Source of the DNA: Nitratireductor sp.
Lineage (GTDB): Bacteria > Pseudomonadota > Alphaproteobacteria > Rhizobiales > Rhizobiaceae
Assembly (NCBI RefSeq): GCF_017794765.1
Contig: NZ_CP051236.1
Coordinates: forward strand, 2,866,176 to 2,930,175
Direction of reading: 5' to 3'
DNA length: 64,000 nt
In this document: piece by piece, positions 8,626 to 17,970 of the stretch
How the letters are laid out: each line of letters starts with the position of its first letter
How positions within the stretch are numbered: position 1 is the stretch's first letter
Position numbers and translations under genes: made by a program
Notes under the pieces: model-generated
What the model was told of the DNA's origin: nothing
Database searches by the model: none
What the model saw: the letters and a program-made list of their open reading frames with translations, nothing else

Positions 8626-9504
8626 ATGTCCGACAAGACCATCGAAGTGTTGAGTGAGAAGCTGGACAGGTTAATCGCTACGATCCAGAATCTCGGTCCC
8701 GCACCTGCTGTGCCTCCCCGGTTCGACGCTGCCGACTGTTTCGTCTGGCAGGCAGAGCGAAAAGCCCTGGAACCCGTAGAAAACGTCAATCGGGTAGAGT
8801 TGGGTCTCATTCGCGGCGTCGACCGCGTTCGCGATATTCTCGCCGACAACACTGACCGGTTCGCCAAAAGCCTTCCGGCCAACAACGTCCTCTTGTGGGG
8901 TGCCCGGGGCATGGGAAAGTCGTCCCTCGTCAAAGCGGTCCATGCGGAGGTCAACCGCACTGCCGCCAGCGGACAGCCACCTTTGAAACTGGTGGAGATC
9001 CACCGGGAGGATATCGAAACACTTCCTCAGCTTATGGCGTTTCTGAAGGTCGCCCCTTTCCGCTTCATCCTGTTCTGCGACGATCTGTCCTTCGATCAGA
9101 ACGACACATCTTACAAATCGCTGAAGGCGGCGCTGGAAGGCGGTGTCGAGGGCCGGCCGGCCAACGTTATTCTCTACGCCACATCCAACCGGCGTCACCT
9201 TCTTCCGCGCGACATGATAGAGAACGAGCGCTCCACGGCAATCAATCCGTCGGAAGCCGTGGAGGAGAAGGTCTCACTGTCGGATCGTTTCGGGCTGTGG
9301 CTCGGCTTTCACAAATGTTCGCAGGACGATTATCTCGAAATGGTCCGCGGCTATGTTGCTCATTTTGGCTTGGATATAGCTCCGGAAGCGCTCCGCGCTG
9401 AAGCGCTTGAATGGGCAACCACGCGCGGCAGCCGGTCTGGTCGCGTGGCCTGGCAGTTCATCCAGGACCTTGCCGGTCGTCTCGGCAAACGTTTGGACAC
9501 GTGA
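8626..9504 (+). CDS. DUF815-family P-loop ATPase
   Basis: AAA+-like ATPase of 292 aa. The Walker A motif GARGMGKSS is at residues ~92-100 and the Walker B FILFCDDLSF near 147-156; a sensor-like region LYATSNRRHLLP follows, with an arginine-rich segment after it (SDRFGLWLGF). This is the DUF815 family, conserved in proteobacteria with no assigned substrate. The start at 8626 has GAGGGA five bases upstream; an upstream ATG at 8605 has weaker support. The first 80 residues form a helical N-terminal region. It is divergent from yajC and followed by two hairpins, so it is probably transcribed alone. Confidence 0.9.
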   Translation: MSDKTIEVLSEKLDRLIATIQNLGPAPAVPPRFDAADCFVWQAERKALEPVENVNRVELGLIRGVDRVRDILADNTDRFAKSLPANNVLLWGARGMGKSSLVKAVHAEVNRTAASGQPPLKLVEIHREDIETLPQLMAFLKVAPFRFILFCDDLSFDQNDTSYKSLKAALEGGVEGRPANVILYATSNRRHLLPRDMIENERSTAINPSEAVEEKVSLSDRFGLWLGFHKCSQDDYLEMVRGYVAHFGLDIAPEALRAEALEWATTRGSRSGRVAWQFIQDLAGRLGKRLDT

Positions 9505-9510
9505 ACAAAA

Positions 9511-9575
9511 ACCCGCCCTTCCGGGCGGGTCAAAGAGGCGGCCTGACCGGAGGTCTGGCAGGCCGCAGCTTTTTT
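9511..9575 (+). terminator. Tandem hairpins with T-run after the DUF815 ATPase
   Basis: First hairpin: ACCCGCCC (9511-9518) with GGGCGGGT (9523-9530), TTCC loop. Second: GCGGCCTG (9538-9545) with CAGGCCGC (9559-9566), then six T (9570-9575). The second is the terminator proper for the plus strand. Confidence 0.8.
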
Positions 9576-9592
9576 CGTTATCCAGGGAACGC

Positions 9593-11221
9593 TTATTCCA
9601 GATAGCCGCTCGGATTGACGGGTGTCGCATCCTTACGCACTTCAAAGTGCAGTTTGGGACGATCGGCGCTGCCGCTCATGCCCGACAGCGCGATTTCCTG
9701 ACCGCGCCGCACCTTCTCGCCACGTTTGACCCGAAGCGCACTGGCATGTCCGTAGACCGTCACCATGCCATCGTCGTGCCGCACCAGAACCGTGTTTCCG
9801 AACTCCTTGAGGCCGTCGCCGGCATAAATCACAACGCCGTTTTCCGCAGCCTTGACGGGTGTGCCTGCCGGGACGGCGATGTCGATGCCGTCATTGCGGG
9901 CCGAACCGGACGTACTGCCGAAATCCGAGATGATCCGTCCACGAACGGGCCAGCGCAGCTTGCCGATTCCCGTGGAATCCGGCGCGACATCATTGCTCTG
10001 CGTTGCAACTGCCGCAACCTGGGTCTGTGTGGTAGAGGTTGCCTGCGGCGCGGAGGCTTTCACCGCCGGCGCGGGTTCGCGTGTCGTGGCACTCGTCGTT
10101 GTTCTGTCGACATTCTGCTGGGACACACTTGCCACCTGGGTCTGTTGGCCGCCATTGCCGGAAGGAATGGCCAGCGTTTGCCCCACCCGCAGATATCCAT
10201 CCGACAGACCGTTTGCCGCCTTGATAGCGCCGACACTCGCGCCGGTTTTGCGGGCGATGCCATAAAGCGTATCGCCTGAAACAACCGTATAGGAGCCCCC
10301 CTCACCCAAAGTGGCAGGCGAAGCACCCATGTTGCCACCTGTGTTCTGGGTATTGGCTGCCGTATTGTTGGTTTCAGCACCTTGCGGTCGCGGTTTTGGC
10401 CGCGGCGTTTCACGCAGCACCGCAAGGCGTTCCTGTGGCTCGCGTTGCGGCGCCGGTTCGTTCGGGATCGGCTGACGTGCAGCCTGCTGCTGCGCGCGCG
10501 CATCACTGTCCGGTGCAGAGACCGGCGCTCGGCGCGAATAAACATAAGTGGGGATGACGATCTTGCGCCCGGCCTTCAGATCGGACGCGCTCGAAAGATT
10601 GTTGGCACTTAGGATTGCCCCCACGGGAACGCCAAAACGCCGTGACAGATTGTAAGCCGTTTCGCCCTCGCGCACGGTGATGGTGGTCCCTCCCACATCG
10701 CTCCAGCCGCTATCGCTGCTGTTGCCACTGCGGGCTGGGGCCTGCGCCGACTGACGCGCTATGGATCCGGTCGGAGTACGGTCAAGCTGCGGCTGCGGAG
10801 CAGCAGCCACCACCGGTGCCGACTGCGTCGGTGCCGCGATAGGCTGACGCTGCACACTGCCGCTGGCAATACTGGGTGAAGTCAGGTCGACTGGCCGGGT
10901 CGCAGCGCGAGCCGCCGTATTGGCGGGCGCCGGCAAAGGCTGCTGCATCGCGCCTCCCACAGAGGCAGACGGTCGGGGTCCCCCGCTCTGCCTGCTGATC
11001 GATCCTGTGTAGGTAGTGTCAAGGCCGCTCGCCATATCGCCGGGATAAGGCTGGCTGGCTGGCGCCATCGCCACACTGCGATTCGTCGATCGCGCATCAG
11101 CAAAGTCGCTGGACTTGAAGCGCGAGAGGTCTGAGCTGCATCCTGCCGCCACACCGCCGATCAAGATGACGGCGGCTCCGCGCAAAAGCGCGCGATCGAA
11201 ATTCCGTGCAATACAACGCAT
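9593..11221 (-). CDS. nlpD: NlpD-like lipoprotein: two LysM domains plus degenerate LytM (M23) domain
   Basis: Envelope protein of 542 aa. The signal peptide ends in a lipobox (GVAAGC, Cys near residue 28). A long Pro/Ala/Gln-rich linker follows. There are two LysM peptidoglycan-binding repeats, near residues 180-225 (ITVREGETAYNLSRRFGVP) and 310-355 (YTVVSGDTLYGIARKTGA). The C-terminal LytM domain occupies about 430-540. Two zinc ligands of active M23 enzymes are missing: the first motif is NDGIDIA rather than HxGID, and the last is PKLHFEVR rather than HLHF. This is the pattern of E. coli NlpD, an activator of septal amidases, so an enzymatically inert activator is inferred. Synteny surE-pcm-nlpD agrees. 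Confidence 0.88.
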   Translation of the reverse strand: MRCIARNFDRALLRGAAVILIGGVAAGCSSDLSRFKSSDFADARSTNRSVAMAPASQPYPGDMASGLDTTYTGSISRQSGGPRPSASVGGAMQQPLPAPANTAARAATRPVDLTSPSIASGSVQRQPIAAPTQSAPVVAAAPQPQLDRTPTGSIARQSAQAPARSGNSSDSGWSDVGGTTITVREGETAYNLSRRFGVPVGAILSANNLSSASDLKAGRKIVIPTYVYSRRAPVSAPDSDARAQQQAARQPIPNEPAPQREPQERLAVLRETPRPKPRPQGAETNNTAANTQNTGGNMGASPATLGEGGSYTVVSGDTLYGIARKTGASVGAIKAANGLSDGYLRVGQTLAIPSGNGGQQTQVASVSQQNVDRTTTSATTREPAPAVKASAPQATSTTQTQVAAVATQSNDVAPDSTGIGKLRWPVRGRIISDFGSTSGSARNDGIDIAVPAGTPVKAAENGVVIYAGDGLKEFGNTVLVRHDDGMVTVYGHASALRVKRGEKVRRGQEIALSGMSGSADRPKLHFEVRKDATPVNPSGYLE

Positions 11222-11331
11222 TTGACTACCCGCGTACCCAATACCTGAACACGAGCAATTAAATCGCGTTAATGTTACTCAGCGGTTAAGCCGCGCGCGG
11301 AAATTGTCTAATGGGGTAGCTTCTCGCGGTT

Positions 11332-11985
11332 TCAGATCGCTGACGAAACACCCTTCAGAAGAGGCTGGAGGCGGGTTTCCGCAATATCCGTCCGCTCAAA
11401 CCTGCTGCCAACTTTCTCCAGTTTGGCAACGCTTTGAACATCGTTTCCAGGGCCGATCGGCGCAATCATGATCCCGCCCGTCGAGAGCTGATCCACGAAT
11501 CGTCGCGGCAATTCGTCGAAAGCGGCCCAGGAAACGATTCGGTCGAAGGGCCCGTCAGCGGACGCCCCATCCGCTCCATCGGCATGGCGGGCAACCACAT
11601 TGGTGATGCCCAGATGGTCCCAGCGCAACTGCGCCTCCGCTCCCAGCGTCCGGTAGCGGTCGAGTGTGAGGACCCTCCCTGCCAGACGTCCCATCACGGC
11701 TGCCGTGAACCCGGACCCTGTGCCGATCTCGAGCACCCGATGCCCGGAAGACAGCCCCAGCGCATCAATCACCTGAGCCTGAAAGTCGCAACCTTCGATG
11801 GCCTCGCCGCAGGCAATCGGCACCATTCGGTCGGTCCAGGCAAGCGCGTACCACTCCGATGGGAGAAAGCTGCCGCGCGGCGTCGCTTCCATCGCGGCGA
11901 AGAGCTCTTTGCTGCCGACACCGCTGGCGCGCATGCGCAGCATGAAGGCGGCAAAGCTCTCTCGCTCCTGCCACGGTTCGTTCAT
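11332..11985 (-). CDS. pcm: Protein-L-isoaspartate O-methyltransferase family protein (surE-linked)
   Basis: SAM-dependent methyltransferase, 217 aa. Motif I is [15 protein letters not shown] at ~83-97, with [14 protein letters not shown] as a later motif. Family role: methylating isoaspartyl residues in damaged proteins. The segment before motif I reads [18 protein letters not shown] instead of the TISQP-type motif of classical Pcm, so substrate identity is less certain than family. Its ATG overlaps the surE stop by four bases. The nlpD-like gene follows after about 110 bases that may hold a separate promoter. A second family member is at 41537-42211. Confidence 0.85.
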   Translation of the reverse strand: MNEPWQERESFAAFMLRMRASGVGSKELFAAMEATPRGSFLPSEWYALAWTDRMVPIACGEAIEGCDFQAQVIDALGLSSGHRVLEIGTGSGFTAAVMGRLAGRVLTLDRYRTLGAEAQLRWDHLGITNVVARHADGADGASADGPFDRIVSWAAFDELPRRFVDQLSTGGIMIAPIGPGNDVQSVAKLEKVGSRFERTDIAETRLQPLLKGVSSAI

Positions 11986-12740
11986 GCCAGTGCCTTGGCC
12001 AGCTGATCGCGCACCTCATGCGCCGTCAGATCAAGATGCAGCGGCGTGACCGAAACATAACCGTCGCGCACCGCCGCCTGATCACTGCCCTGGCGAATGT
12101 CGGCCTGTTTGCGCCCGAAGCGCAGCCAGTAATAGGGATAATTGCGTCCGTCACGACGTTCTTCCACGTTGAGACCATGGACCATCTTGCCTTGCACGGT
12201 CACGAGTGTGCCCTTGGCTTCCTCAGGCGTGCAATTGGGGAAGTTGATGTTGACCAGAACGCCTTCAGGCATCGGGCGTTCGATCAGCTTCTTGAGGATC
12301 GGCGGCGCAAGCGCCTCTGCCGTCGCAAAGGGAATGTAGCGGCTTTCGTCGGTGAAATCGTAGGCCTGGCTCAATGCAAAGGACGGGATGCCAAGAAGCG
12401 TTCCTTCCATCGCACCGGCAACAGTCCCCGAATAGGTCACGTCGTCGGCAATGTTGGTGCCATTGTTGACGCCGGAAAGGATCAGGTCCGGCGGCGTATC
12501 CATCACGTGCCGCACACCCATGATCACGCAATCGGTGGGCGTGCCGCGCAGGGCAAAATGCCGGTCGTCGATCTTGCGCATCCTGAGCGGCTCGGACAAT
12601 GACAGCGAGTGGGCAAAGCCCGACTGGTCGGTCTCGGGCGCCACCACCCACACATCGTCGCTCAGCGTGCGGGCAATCCGCTCCAGCGTCGCCAGCCCTT
12701 CCGCGTGAATGCCATCATCATTGGTCAACAGAATGCGCAA
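11982..12740 (-). CDS. surE: 5'/3'-nucleotidase SurE
   Basis: Metal-dependent nucleoside monophosphate phosphatase (252 aa), also acting on short polyphosphate in known members. The N-terminal [15 protein letters not shown] carries the acidic metal ligands. [20 protein letters not shown] is the family signature, with the Ser/Asn ligands at about residues 89-106. Located four bases after serS and overlapping pcm by ATGA, as in the conserved surE-pcm-nlpD arrangement linked to stationary-phase survival. Confidence 0.96.
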   Translation of the reverse strand: MRILLTNDDGIHAEGLATLERIARTLSDDVWVVAPETDQSGFAHSLSLSEPLRMRKIDDRHFALRGTPTDCVIMGVRHVMDTPPDLILSGVNNGTNIADDVTYSGTVAGAMEGTLLGIPSFALSQAYDFTDESRYIPFATAEALAPPILKKLIERPMPEGVLVNINFPNCTPEEAKGTLVTVQGKMVHGLNVEERRDGRNYPYYWLRFGRKQADIRQGSDQAAVRDGYVSVTPLHLDLTAHEVRDQLAKALA

Positions 12741-12744
12741 AGTC

Positions 12745-14256
12745 TCAATCCTTCAATGCTTCGATTTTCTCCAGGCCGCCCATATAGGGTTTCAGCGCTG
12801 ACGGTATCGTGACACTGCCATCCTCGTTCTGGTAATTCTCCAGAACCGCGATCAGCGCCCGGCCAACAGCCGTTCCCGAACCGTTGAGCGTGTGCACGAA
12901 GCGCGTCTGCTTCTCGCCTGCAACCCGGTAGCGCGCATTCATGCGCCGCCCCTGAAAATCGCCGCAGACCGAGCAGGACGAAATCTCACGATAGGCGTTC
13001 TGCCCCGGAAGCCATACTTCCAGATCATAGGTCTTGCGTGCGCCAAAGCCCATGTCACCGGTGCACAGCACCATGGTGCGGAACGGAAGATCGAGCTTTT
13101 TGAGCACGGTTTCGGCACAGGCCGTCATGCGCTCATGCTCGTCAATCGCGCTTTCGGCATCGGTGATCGAGACAAGCTCCACCTTGTAGAACTGATGCTG
13201 GCGCAGCATGCCGCGCGTGTCGCGTCCGGCCGACCCGGCTTCCGATCGGAAGCATGGCGTCAGCGCGGTGAAGCGCAGGGGCAGCTTTTCGCCATCGAGA
13301 ATTTCCTCGCGCACCAGATTGGTGAGCGAGACTTCTGCCGTCGGGATCAGCCACTTTCTATCTCCCCGAACAGCCTCAATCTTTAAAGCATCCCATTCCA
13401 AGCCCATAGCGGCGAGCTTGGCTCCCGTGCCTTCAGACTCAGCAAGTAAATTCAATTCCAACAAGTCTCGATTGAAATTTCCTTCACCGAGACCACTCTC
13501 TGACTGCCTTGAAACATCAGCTATGTGAGACCAGTTCTCCGCAAGCACTTTCATTGCCTCCTGTCTGATTCTCAATGCGGACGCTTCATTAGCTATCTCA
13601 AACAAATCCTCGCTGAACTTCGGCAACTGCCCGGTGCCGAACATCGCATCGTCGCGCACCAGAAGCGGCGGCTGGACTTCCGTATAACCATGCTCCTGCG
13701 TGTGCAGGTCGAGCATGAACTGCCCCAACGCACGCTCAAGCCGCGCAAGCTGCCCGGAAAGCACCGTGAAGCGCGAGCCCGAGAGCTTCGCCGCGCGTTC
13801 GAAATCCATCTGGCCGAGCGCCTCACCGATTTCGAAATGCTCCCTGGCCCAGTTGGCGCGCTTCGGCTCGCCATGTTTGCGCACCTCCACATTGTCGTTC
13901 TCGTCAGCGCCGACAGGCACATCGTCGAGCGGAACATTGGGAATACGCGCCAGCGCGTCGTTCAGCGCGGCGTCATGGCGCCGCTCCTCGGCTTCGCCAT
14001 CCTGCACAAAACTCTTCAGCTCCGACACCTCGGCCTTCAGCTTCTCGGCAAGCTCCCTGTCGCCGGAGGCCATGGCCTTGCCGATTTCCCTGGAGGCGGC
14101 ATTGCGGCGCTCCTGCGCTTCCTGCAGCTGTGTAAGGTGCTGGCGGCGCGCTTCGTCGAGCGCGATAAGCTTCGCGCTTTCAGGGTCCGCGCCGCGCTTT
14201 TTCAGCGCTTCGTCCAGCGCCTGCGGGTTCTCGCGAATCCATTTGATGTCGAGCAT
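12745..14256 (-). CDS. serS: Seryl-tRNA synthetase with an unusual internal insertion
   Basis: Class II aminoacyl-tRNA synthetase charging tRNA-Ser and tRNA-Sec. The N-terminal coiled-coil arm (~residues 25-100) is followed by the catalytic core. Motif 2 is seen in [15 protein letters not shown] and motif 3 in [16 protein letters not shown]. The protein is 503 aa, against about 425-430 for the family. The excess sits in one place: after [14 protein letters not shown] (residue ~220) and before [14 protein letters not shown] (~300) there are about 75 extra residues. Homologues have only a short TTDGR-like linker there. The DNA of the insert (~13360-13600) is about 47% GC by hand count, against about 70% in adjacent blocks. 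The frame stays open, so the enzyme is probably functional. Confidence 0.95.
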   Translation of the reverse strand: MLDIKWIRENPQALDEALKKRGADPESAKLIALDEARRQHLTQLQEAQERRNAASREIGKAMASGDRELAEKLKAEVSELKSFVQDGEAEERRHDAALNDALARIPNVPLDDVPVGADENDNVEVRKHGEPKRANWAREHFEIGEALGQMDFERAAKLSGSRFTVLSGQLARLERALGQFMLDLHTQEHGYTEVQPPLLVRDDAMFGTGQLPKFSEDLFEIANEASALRIRQEAMKVLAENWSHIADVSRQSESGLGEGNFNRDLLELNLLAESEGTGAKLAAMGLEWDALKIEAVRGDRKWLIPTAEVSLTNLVREEILDGEKLPLRFTALTPCFRSEAGSAGRDTRGMLRQHQFYKVELVSITDAESAIDEHERMTACAETVLKKLDLPFRTMVLCTGDMGFGARKTYDLEVWLPGQNAYREISSCSVCGDFQGRRMNARYRVAGEKQTRFVHTLNGSGTAVGRALIAVLENYQNEDGSVTIPSALKPYMGGLEKIEALKD

Positions 14257-14322
14257 GTCAGATTTCCAATCGCGGAGAGATTGCGGTGAACCGCCTCGAA
14301 CGCGACAGGAAAGCCTGCAAAT

Positions 14323-15156
14323 CTAGGCGGTCGGCTGGTCCGCATCGTCGGTCTCGTCCTGCGCGGTCTTTTCCTTCTCGCGCTGGCGCTCGACCATACG
14401 GGCGGCCCAGATGGCAATTTCGTAGAGAAGGATGGTCGGAAGCGCAAGACCGATCTGGCTCACCGGGTCCGGTGGCGTCAGGATCGCCGCCGCCACAAAG
14501 GCCGCCACGATCGCATATTTGCGCTTGTCGGCGAGCCCAGTCGAGGTCAGAAGCCCCACCCGCGCCATCAGCGTCGTCACCACCGGGAGCTGGAACACCA
14601 GGCCGAAGGACAGGATCAGCGTCATGATCAGCCCGAGATATTCGGAAACCTTGGGCAGGAGCGAAATCTGCACCGTATTGTCCGGCCCCACCTGCTGCAT
14701 CGACAGGAAGAACCACATCACCATCGGCGTGAAGAAGAAGTAGACGAGCGCTGCACCGATCAGAAACAGGATCGGCGAAGCAATCAGGAACGGCATGAAG
14801 GCCCGCCGCTCATTGCGGTAAAGACCGGGCGCGACAAACTTGTAGACCTGCATGGCGATCACCGGAAAAGCGAGCACCAGTCCGCCGAACATGGCAAGCT
14901 TGATCTGGGTGAAGAAAAATTCCTGCGGCGCGGTGTAGATCAGGTCCACCTTGTCCGCGTCCAGCCCCGCCCACTGGGTAGCCCACTGGAACGGGATGAC
15001 AAGCAAATTGAAAATCTGCTTGGCAAAGAAAAAGCAGACGAGGAACGCCACGAAAAACCCGGCAAGCGCCCACATCAGACGCGATCTGAGCTCGATCAGG
15101 TGGTCGATCAGCGGCGCGGAAGACTGATCGATATCGTCGTCACGTTCGGCGTTCAC
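14323..15156 (-). CDS. tatC: Twin-arginine translocase subunit TatC
   Basis: Six-span inner-membrane receptor for twin-arginine signal peptides, 277 aa. The N-terminal cytosolic motif HLIELRSRL and the periplasmic EFFFTQIKLAMFGGLVLAFP region are diagnostic. The C-terminal tail after the last helix is acidic and polar. Its ATG overlaps the tatB stop by four bases. Substrates probably include the Tat-signal phosphodiesterase encoded at 49609-51585. Confidence 0.97.
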   Translation of the reverse strand: MNAERDDDIDQSSAPLIDHLIELRSRLMWALAGFFVAFLVCFFFAKQIFNLLVIPFQWATQWAGLDADKVDLIYTAPQEFFFTQIKLAMFGGLVLAFPVIAMQVYKFVAPGLYRNERRAFMPFLIASPILFLIGAALVYFFFTPMVMWFFLSMQQVGPDNTVQISLLPKVSEYLGLIMTLILSFGLVFQLPVVTTLMARVGLLTSTGLADKRKYAIVAAFVAAAILTPPDPVSQIGLALPTILLYEIAIWAARMVERQREKEKTAQDETDDADQPTA

Positions 15157-15752
15157 GACTTGGCTCCGCTAGTCTTTTTTGCCGGAGCGCGCTTGGTCGC
15201 GCCCGCCGTTTTGGTTTTGCTCGTCGCCTTGGTTTTGCTGCCTGCCTTTGGCCTGGCCGTCGTCGCGGGCTTTGTTGCCGGTGCTTTGGCCGCCCCTGGC
15301 TTTGCTGCCGTTTTCCGTGCAGTTCCCGTCTTGCTCGCCGCTGTAGCCTTGGGCTTTGCCTCACCCGGCATGCGGGTCGCGCCCGCCTTTGCCGGCGCCG
15401 CCGCTTGCGGCTCCTTGGACGCCGGCGTGCCCGATTTCGCCGCCTGCGGCTTCATCGCCGCATCAAGTCCGGAGCGGATCTCCTGCCCCACCTTCTCGAT
15501 CGGGTTGAGATGTTTCTTGATCTCGTTGCGCGGATCGAGCTTGCGTGCGTCGTCCACGAGGGATTTGACGTCATCAAGCTCCGCCTCCTGCAGCGCCTCA
15601 TCGAACTGCTTGCGGAAATCGCCCGCCATAGTCCGCAATTTGGACGTCGTGCGCCCGAAGGTGCGCAGCATACGCGGCAAGTCCTTCGGCCCGACCACGA
15701 CGATCAGGACGATGGCGATCACCATGATTTCGGGCCAGCCAAGATCAAACAT
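15153..15752 (-). CDS. tatB: Twin-arginine translocase subunit TatB with a long basic tail
   Basis: The N-terminal membrane helix (GWPEIMVIAIVLIVVVGPKDLP) and the following amphipathic helix are typical of TatB, which docks substrates with TatC. Residues ~25-95 form the helical region. From about residue 100 to 199 the protein is almost entirely Ala, Lys, Thr, Pro and Gly, with repeated AKP/KTKT/AAKP-type units, like a histone-H1 tail. Tails of varied length are common in alphaproteobacterial TatB; this is a long and very basic one. Confidence 0.95.
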   Translation of the reverse strand: MFDLGWPEIMVIAIVLIVVVGPKDLPRMLRTFGRTTSKLRTMAGDFRKQFDEALQEAELDDVKSLVDDARKLDPRNEIKKHLNPIEKVGQEIRSGLDAAMKPQAAKSGTPASKEPQAAAPAKAGATRMPGEAKPKATAASKTGTARKTAAKPGAAKAPATKPATTARPKAGSKTKATSKTKTAGATKRAPAKKTSGAKS

Positions 15753-15806
15753 AGGTCACCGGAAACGGATAGCAGGAAGTGGAAACGCTGCGCGGAACGC
15801 GGCGAA

Positions 15807-16031
15807 TCAGCCGGACTTCTTCTTGCTCGGCTTGGTCGCTTCCTTCACCGGCTCATCGGCCTGATGTTCGACCGTCTTGGTCGTGTCCTCATCATCGTCG
15901 GACATGCCCTTCTTGAAGCTCTTGATGCCCTTGGCCATGTCGCCCATCAGCTCGGGGATCTTGCCGCGTCCGAAAAGAAGCAGCACCACGACGAGCACAA
16001 TAAGCCAGTGCCAGATTGAAAAGGAACCCAT
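15807..16031 (-). CDS. tatA: Twin-arginine translocase subunit TatA
   Basis: A 74-residue pore-forming Tat component: one N-terminal helix ([23 protein letters not shown]), the [12 protein letters not shown] hinge, an amphipathic helix ([12 protein letters not shown]) and a charged C-terminus. First of the tatABC set. It follows the orphan ABC ATPase by 35 bases. Confidence 0.97.
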   Translation of the reverse strand: MGSFSIWHWLIVLVVVLLLFGRGKIPELMGDMAKGIKSFKKGMSDDDEDTTKTVEHQADEPVKEATKPSKKKSG

Positions 16032-16066
16032 GATCAGTCTCTTTCACCAATTGCCATTGATTTGAT

Positions 16067-17185
16067 TTATGCGCTTTCGCGCGATGTTTCAAACGATTGT
16101 CTCGCGAATACGAGAACATCGCTCTCGATCACGTTCAGCCAGATGTCTCGCACGCCCGGCTGCAACTGTCCGCAGCGCACACGCGCCCGCACGTGATGGT
16201 CAGCCCCGGGTATCGCAAGTTCGAGGAACTCCACCACGCCGAGGAAGCGGCGCGAAACGATGCGTGCCGGTACGGAGCCCCGTTCCTGATCCACCTGAAA
16301 GCCGGAAAGGCGTACAGCCACCGTGGCGTCCGTCCCCTCTTCCAGACCACCTGCCGGAAAACGCCCCAGAGGCGTTTCCACGCCGCCTCCATGTACCTGC
16401 CCCTCAAACTCGTTGATCTCCGAAAAGAAGCTGGCGACGAAGACGTCGGCCGGACGTCGATACAGTTCTTCGGCGGTCCCCACCTGGACAAGCTTACCAT
16501 CCTTGAGCAGCGCAATCCGGTCCCCCATGCGCATCGCTTCCTCTGCGTCATGCGTCACCACAACGGCGGTCGCACGGCTTTGCCGCAGAATGGAGAGCGT
16601 TTCCGCGCGCACACTGTCCTTCAAACGGGAATCGAGCCCTGAGAATGGCTCATCCATCAAAAGCACAGCCGGCCGTGGCGCCAGCGCACGTGCAAGGGCA
16701 ACACGCTGCTGCTCACCGCCCGACAACACGTGCGGATAGGCACCGGCGTAACCTTCAAGCCCGACGCGCTCAAGCGCGATCATTGCCTCTTTCTGGGCTT
16801 CCTCACCCGAAAGCGCGGTCAGTCCAAAACGCACATTGTCGAGAATCGTCAGATGCGGAAACAGCGCAAAATCCTGAAACACCAGACCTATCGAGCGCTT
16901 TTCAGGCGGCAGGAAAACACTGGGTCCGGCAATTTCCCGCTCGTTCAGAAACACCTGGCCGGAGCGTTGCGCCTCGATGCCGGCGGCAATCCTGAGCAGG
17001 GTCGTCTTGCCGGACCCCGATGGGCCGAGAAGACAAAGCACCTCACCCGGCTCTGCGCAGAGAGAGACATCCCTGAGCGTCTGCGCTCCCGAAGCATAGG
17101 CATGACTGATATTCTGGAAAGAAAGACGCGCCGCGAAGCTGACGCCGGCCGTTCCACGCGCCGAACTTTGCTTCTTAATGTCCAT
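16067..17185 (-). CDS. Orphan ABC transporter ATP-binding protein, FbpC/AfuC-like
   Basis: ABC ATPase of 372 aa. Walker A GPSGSGKTT is at ~54-62, Q-loop VFQDFALFPH, signature LSGGEQQRVALARAL, and Walker B VLLMDEPFSGLD. The C-terminal third resembles the regulatory (TOBE-like) domain of importers for iron or other small solutes. No permease or binding protein is adjacent, so the substrate is unknown. The start at 17185 (MDIKKQ) has AGGGA upstream; the frame extends by a TTG to 17242, overlapping scpB. It sits between scpB and tatA, which are neighbours in many relatives. Confidence 0.88.
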   Translation of the reverse strand: MDIKKQSSARGTAGVSFAARLSFQNISHAYASGAQTLRDVSLCAEPGEVLCLLGPSGSGKTTLLRIAAGIEAQRSGQVFLNEREIAGPSVFLPPEKRSIGLVFQDFALFPHLTILDNVRFGLTALSGEEAQKEAMIALERVGLEGYAGAYPHVLSGGEQQRVALARALAPRPAVLLMDEPFSGLDSRLKDSVRAETLSILRQSRATAVVVTHDAEEAMRMGDRIALLKDGKLVQVGTAEELYRRPADVFVASFFSEINEFEGQVHGGGVETPLGRFPAGGLEEGTDATVAVRLSGFQVDQERGSVPARIVSRRFLGVVEFLELAIPGADHHVRARVRCGQLQPGVRDIWLNVIESDVLVFARQSFETSRESA

Positions 17186-17238
17186 GCACCGGTATCCCTG
17201 GATGGATCGCAGGCGGCCCCTGTCCCGCAGGACTTCCG

Positions 17239-17970
17239 TCAATCATCCTCAGCGAGCGGTGTCAACAGACCAAGTTCTTCCAGGTCGATATCCGTCAGCG
17301 GATCTTCATCTTCTGTGAGTTCGTCCGGATCGCTCATTGGCTGCGGCACCGAGAAATTGGCCGGCATTCTGGCAGAAAGCAGCCCGGCCCCTTTCAGCTC
17401 ATCGATGCCCGGTAGATCGCGCAGTTCCGTCAGCCCAAAGTGATCCAGAAATTCCGTGCTGGTTCCGTAGGTTACCGGGCGTCCGGGTGTGCGGCGGCGA
17501 CCGCGCATCTTGACCCAGCCCGTTTCAAGCAGAATGTCGAGCGTGCCCTTGGATGTCTCGACACCGCGAATTTCCTCAATCTCGGCGCGTGTCACCGGCT
17601 GGTGATAGGCGATGACCGCGAGCATTTCGAGCGCGGCACGCGACAATTTGCGCTGCTGAACAGCGTTCCTGTTCATTAGAAACGACAGATCGCTTGCCGT
17701 TCGAAAGGCCCAGCTGTTTTCAACGCGAACCAGGTTTACCCCGCGCTTTTCATAGTCTTTCTGGAGTTCGGCAAGAGCTTGAGCAACATCGGTTCCATCG
17801 GGCAGACGCTCAGCCAGCGCATTTTCGGCCACCGGTTCCGCGCTTGCGAAGATAATGGCCTCCACCATCCGTTTGACCTCGACGAGATGCGGCGAACGCG
17901 CCTGAGAGGTGTCGTTTTCCTGCTCGCCCTCGTTGGCGACAAAGGGAACCACATTGCTGTTGTCAGTCAT
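17239..17970 (-). CDS. scpB: Segregation and condensation protein ScpB
   Basis: Winged-helix kleisin-interacting subunit of the SMC-ScpAB condensin, 243 aa. Recognised by LVEVKRMVEAIIFASAEPV and the central RAALEMLAVIAYHQPVTRAEIEEIRGV, with GRPVTYGTS further on. The C-terminus is acidic (TEDEDPLTDIDLEELG). The start at 17970 (MTDNSNVV) overlaps the scpA stop by eight bases; the open frame further upstream lies inside scpA and looks spurious. Confidence 0.95.
   Translation of the reverse strand: MTDNSNVVPFVANEGEQENDTSQARSPHLVEVKRMVEAIIFASAEPVAENALAERLPDGTDVAQALAELQKDYEKRGVNLVRVENSWAFRTASDLSFLMNRNAVQQRKLSRAALEMLAVIAYHQPVTRAEIEEIRGVETSKGTLDILLETGWVKMRGRRRTPGRPVTYGTSTEFLDHFGLTELRDLPGIDELKGAGLLSARMPANFSVPQPMSDPDELTEDEDPLTDIDLEELGLLTPLAEDD

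Noticed and set aside
13358..13599. CTATCTC repeats as target-site duplication of an insertion in serS
   Set aside because: The spacing of 235 bases is not a multiple of three, and precise excision would shift the frame; a 7-base match may be chance.
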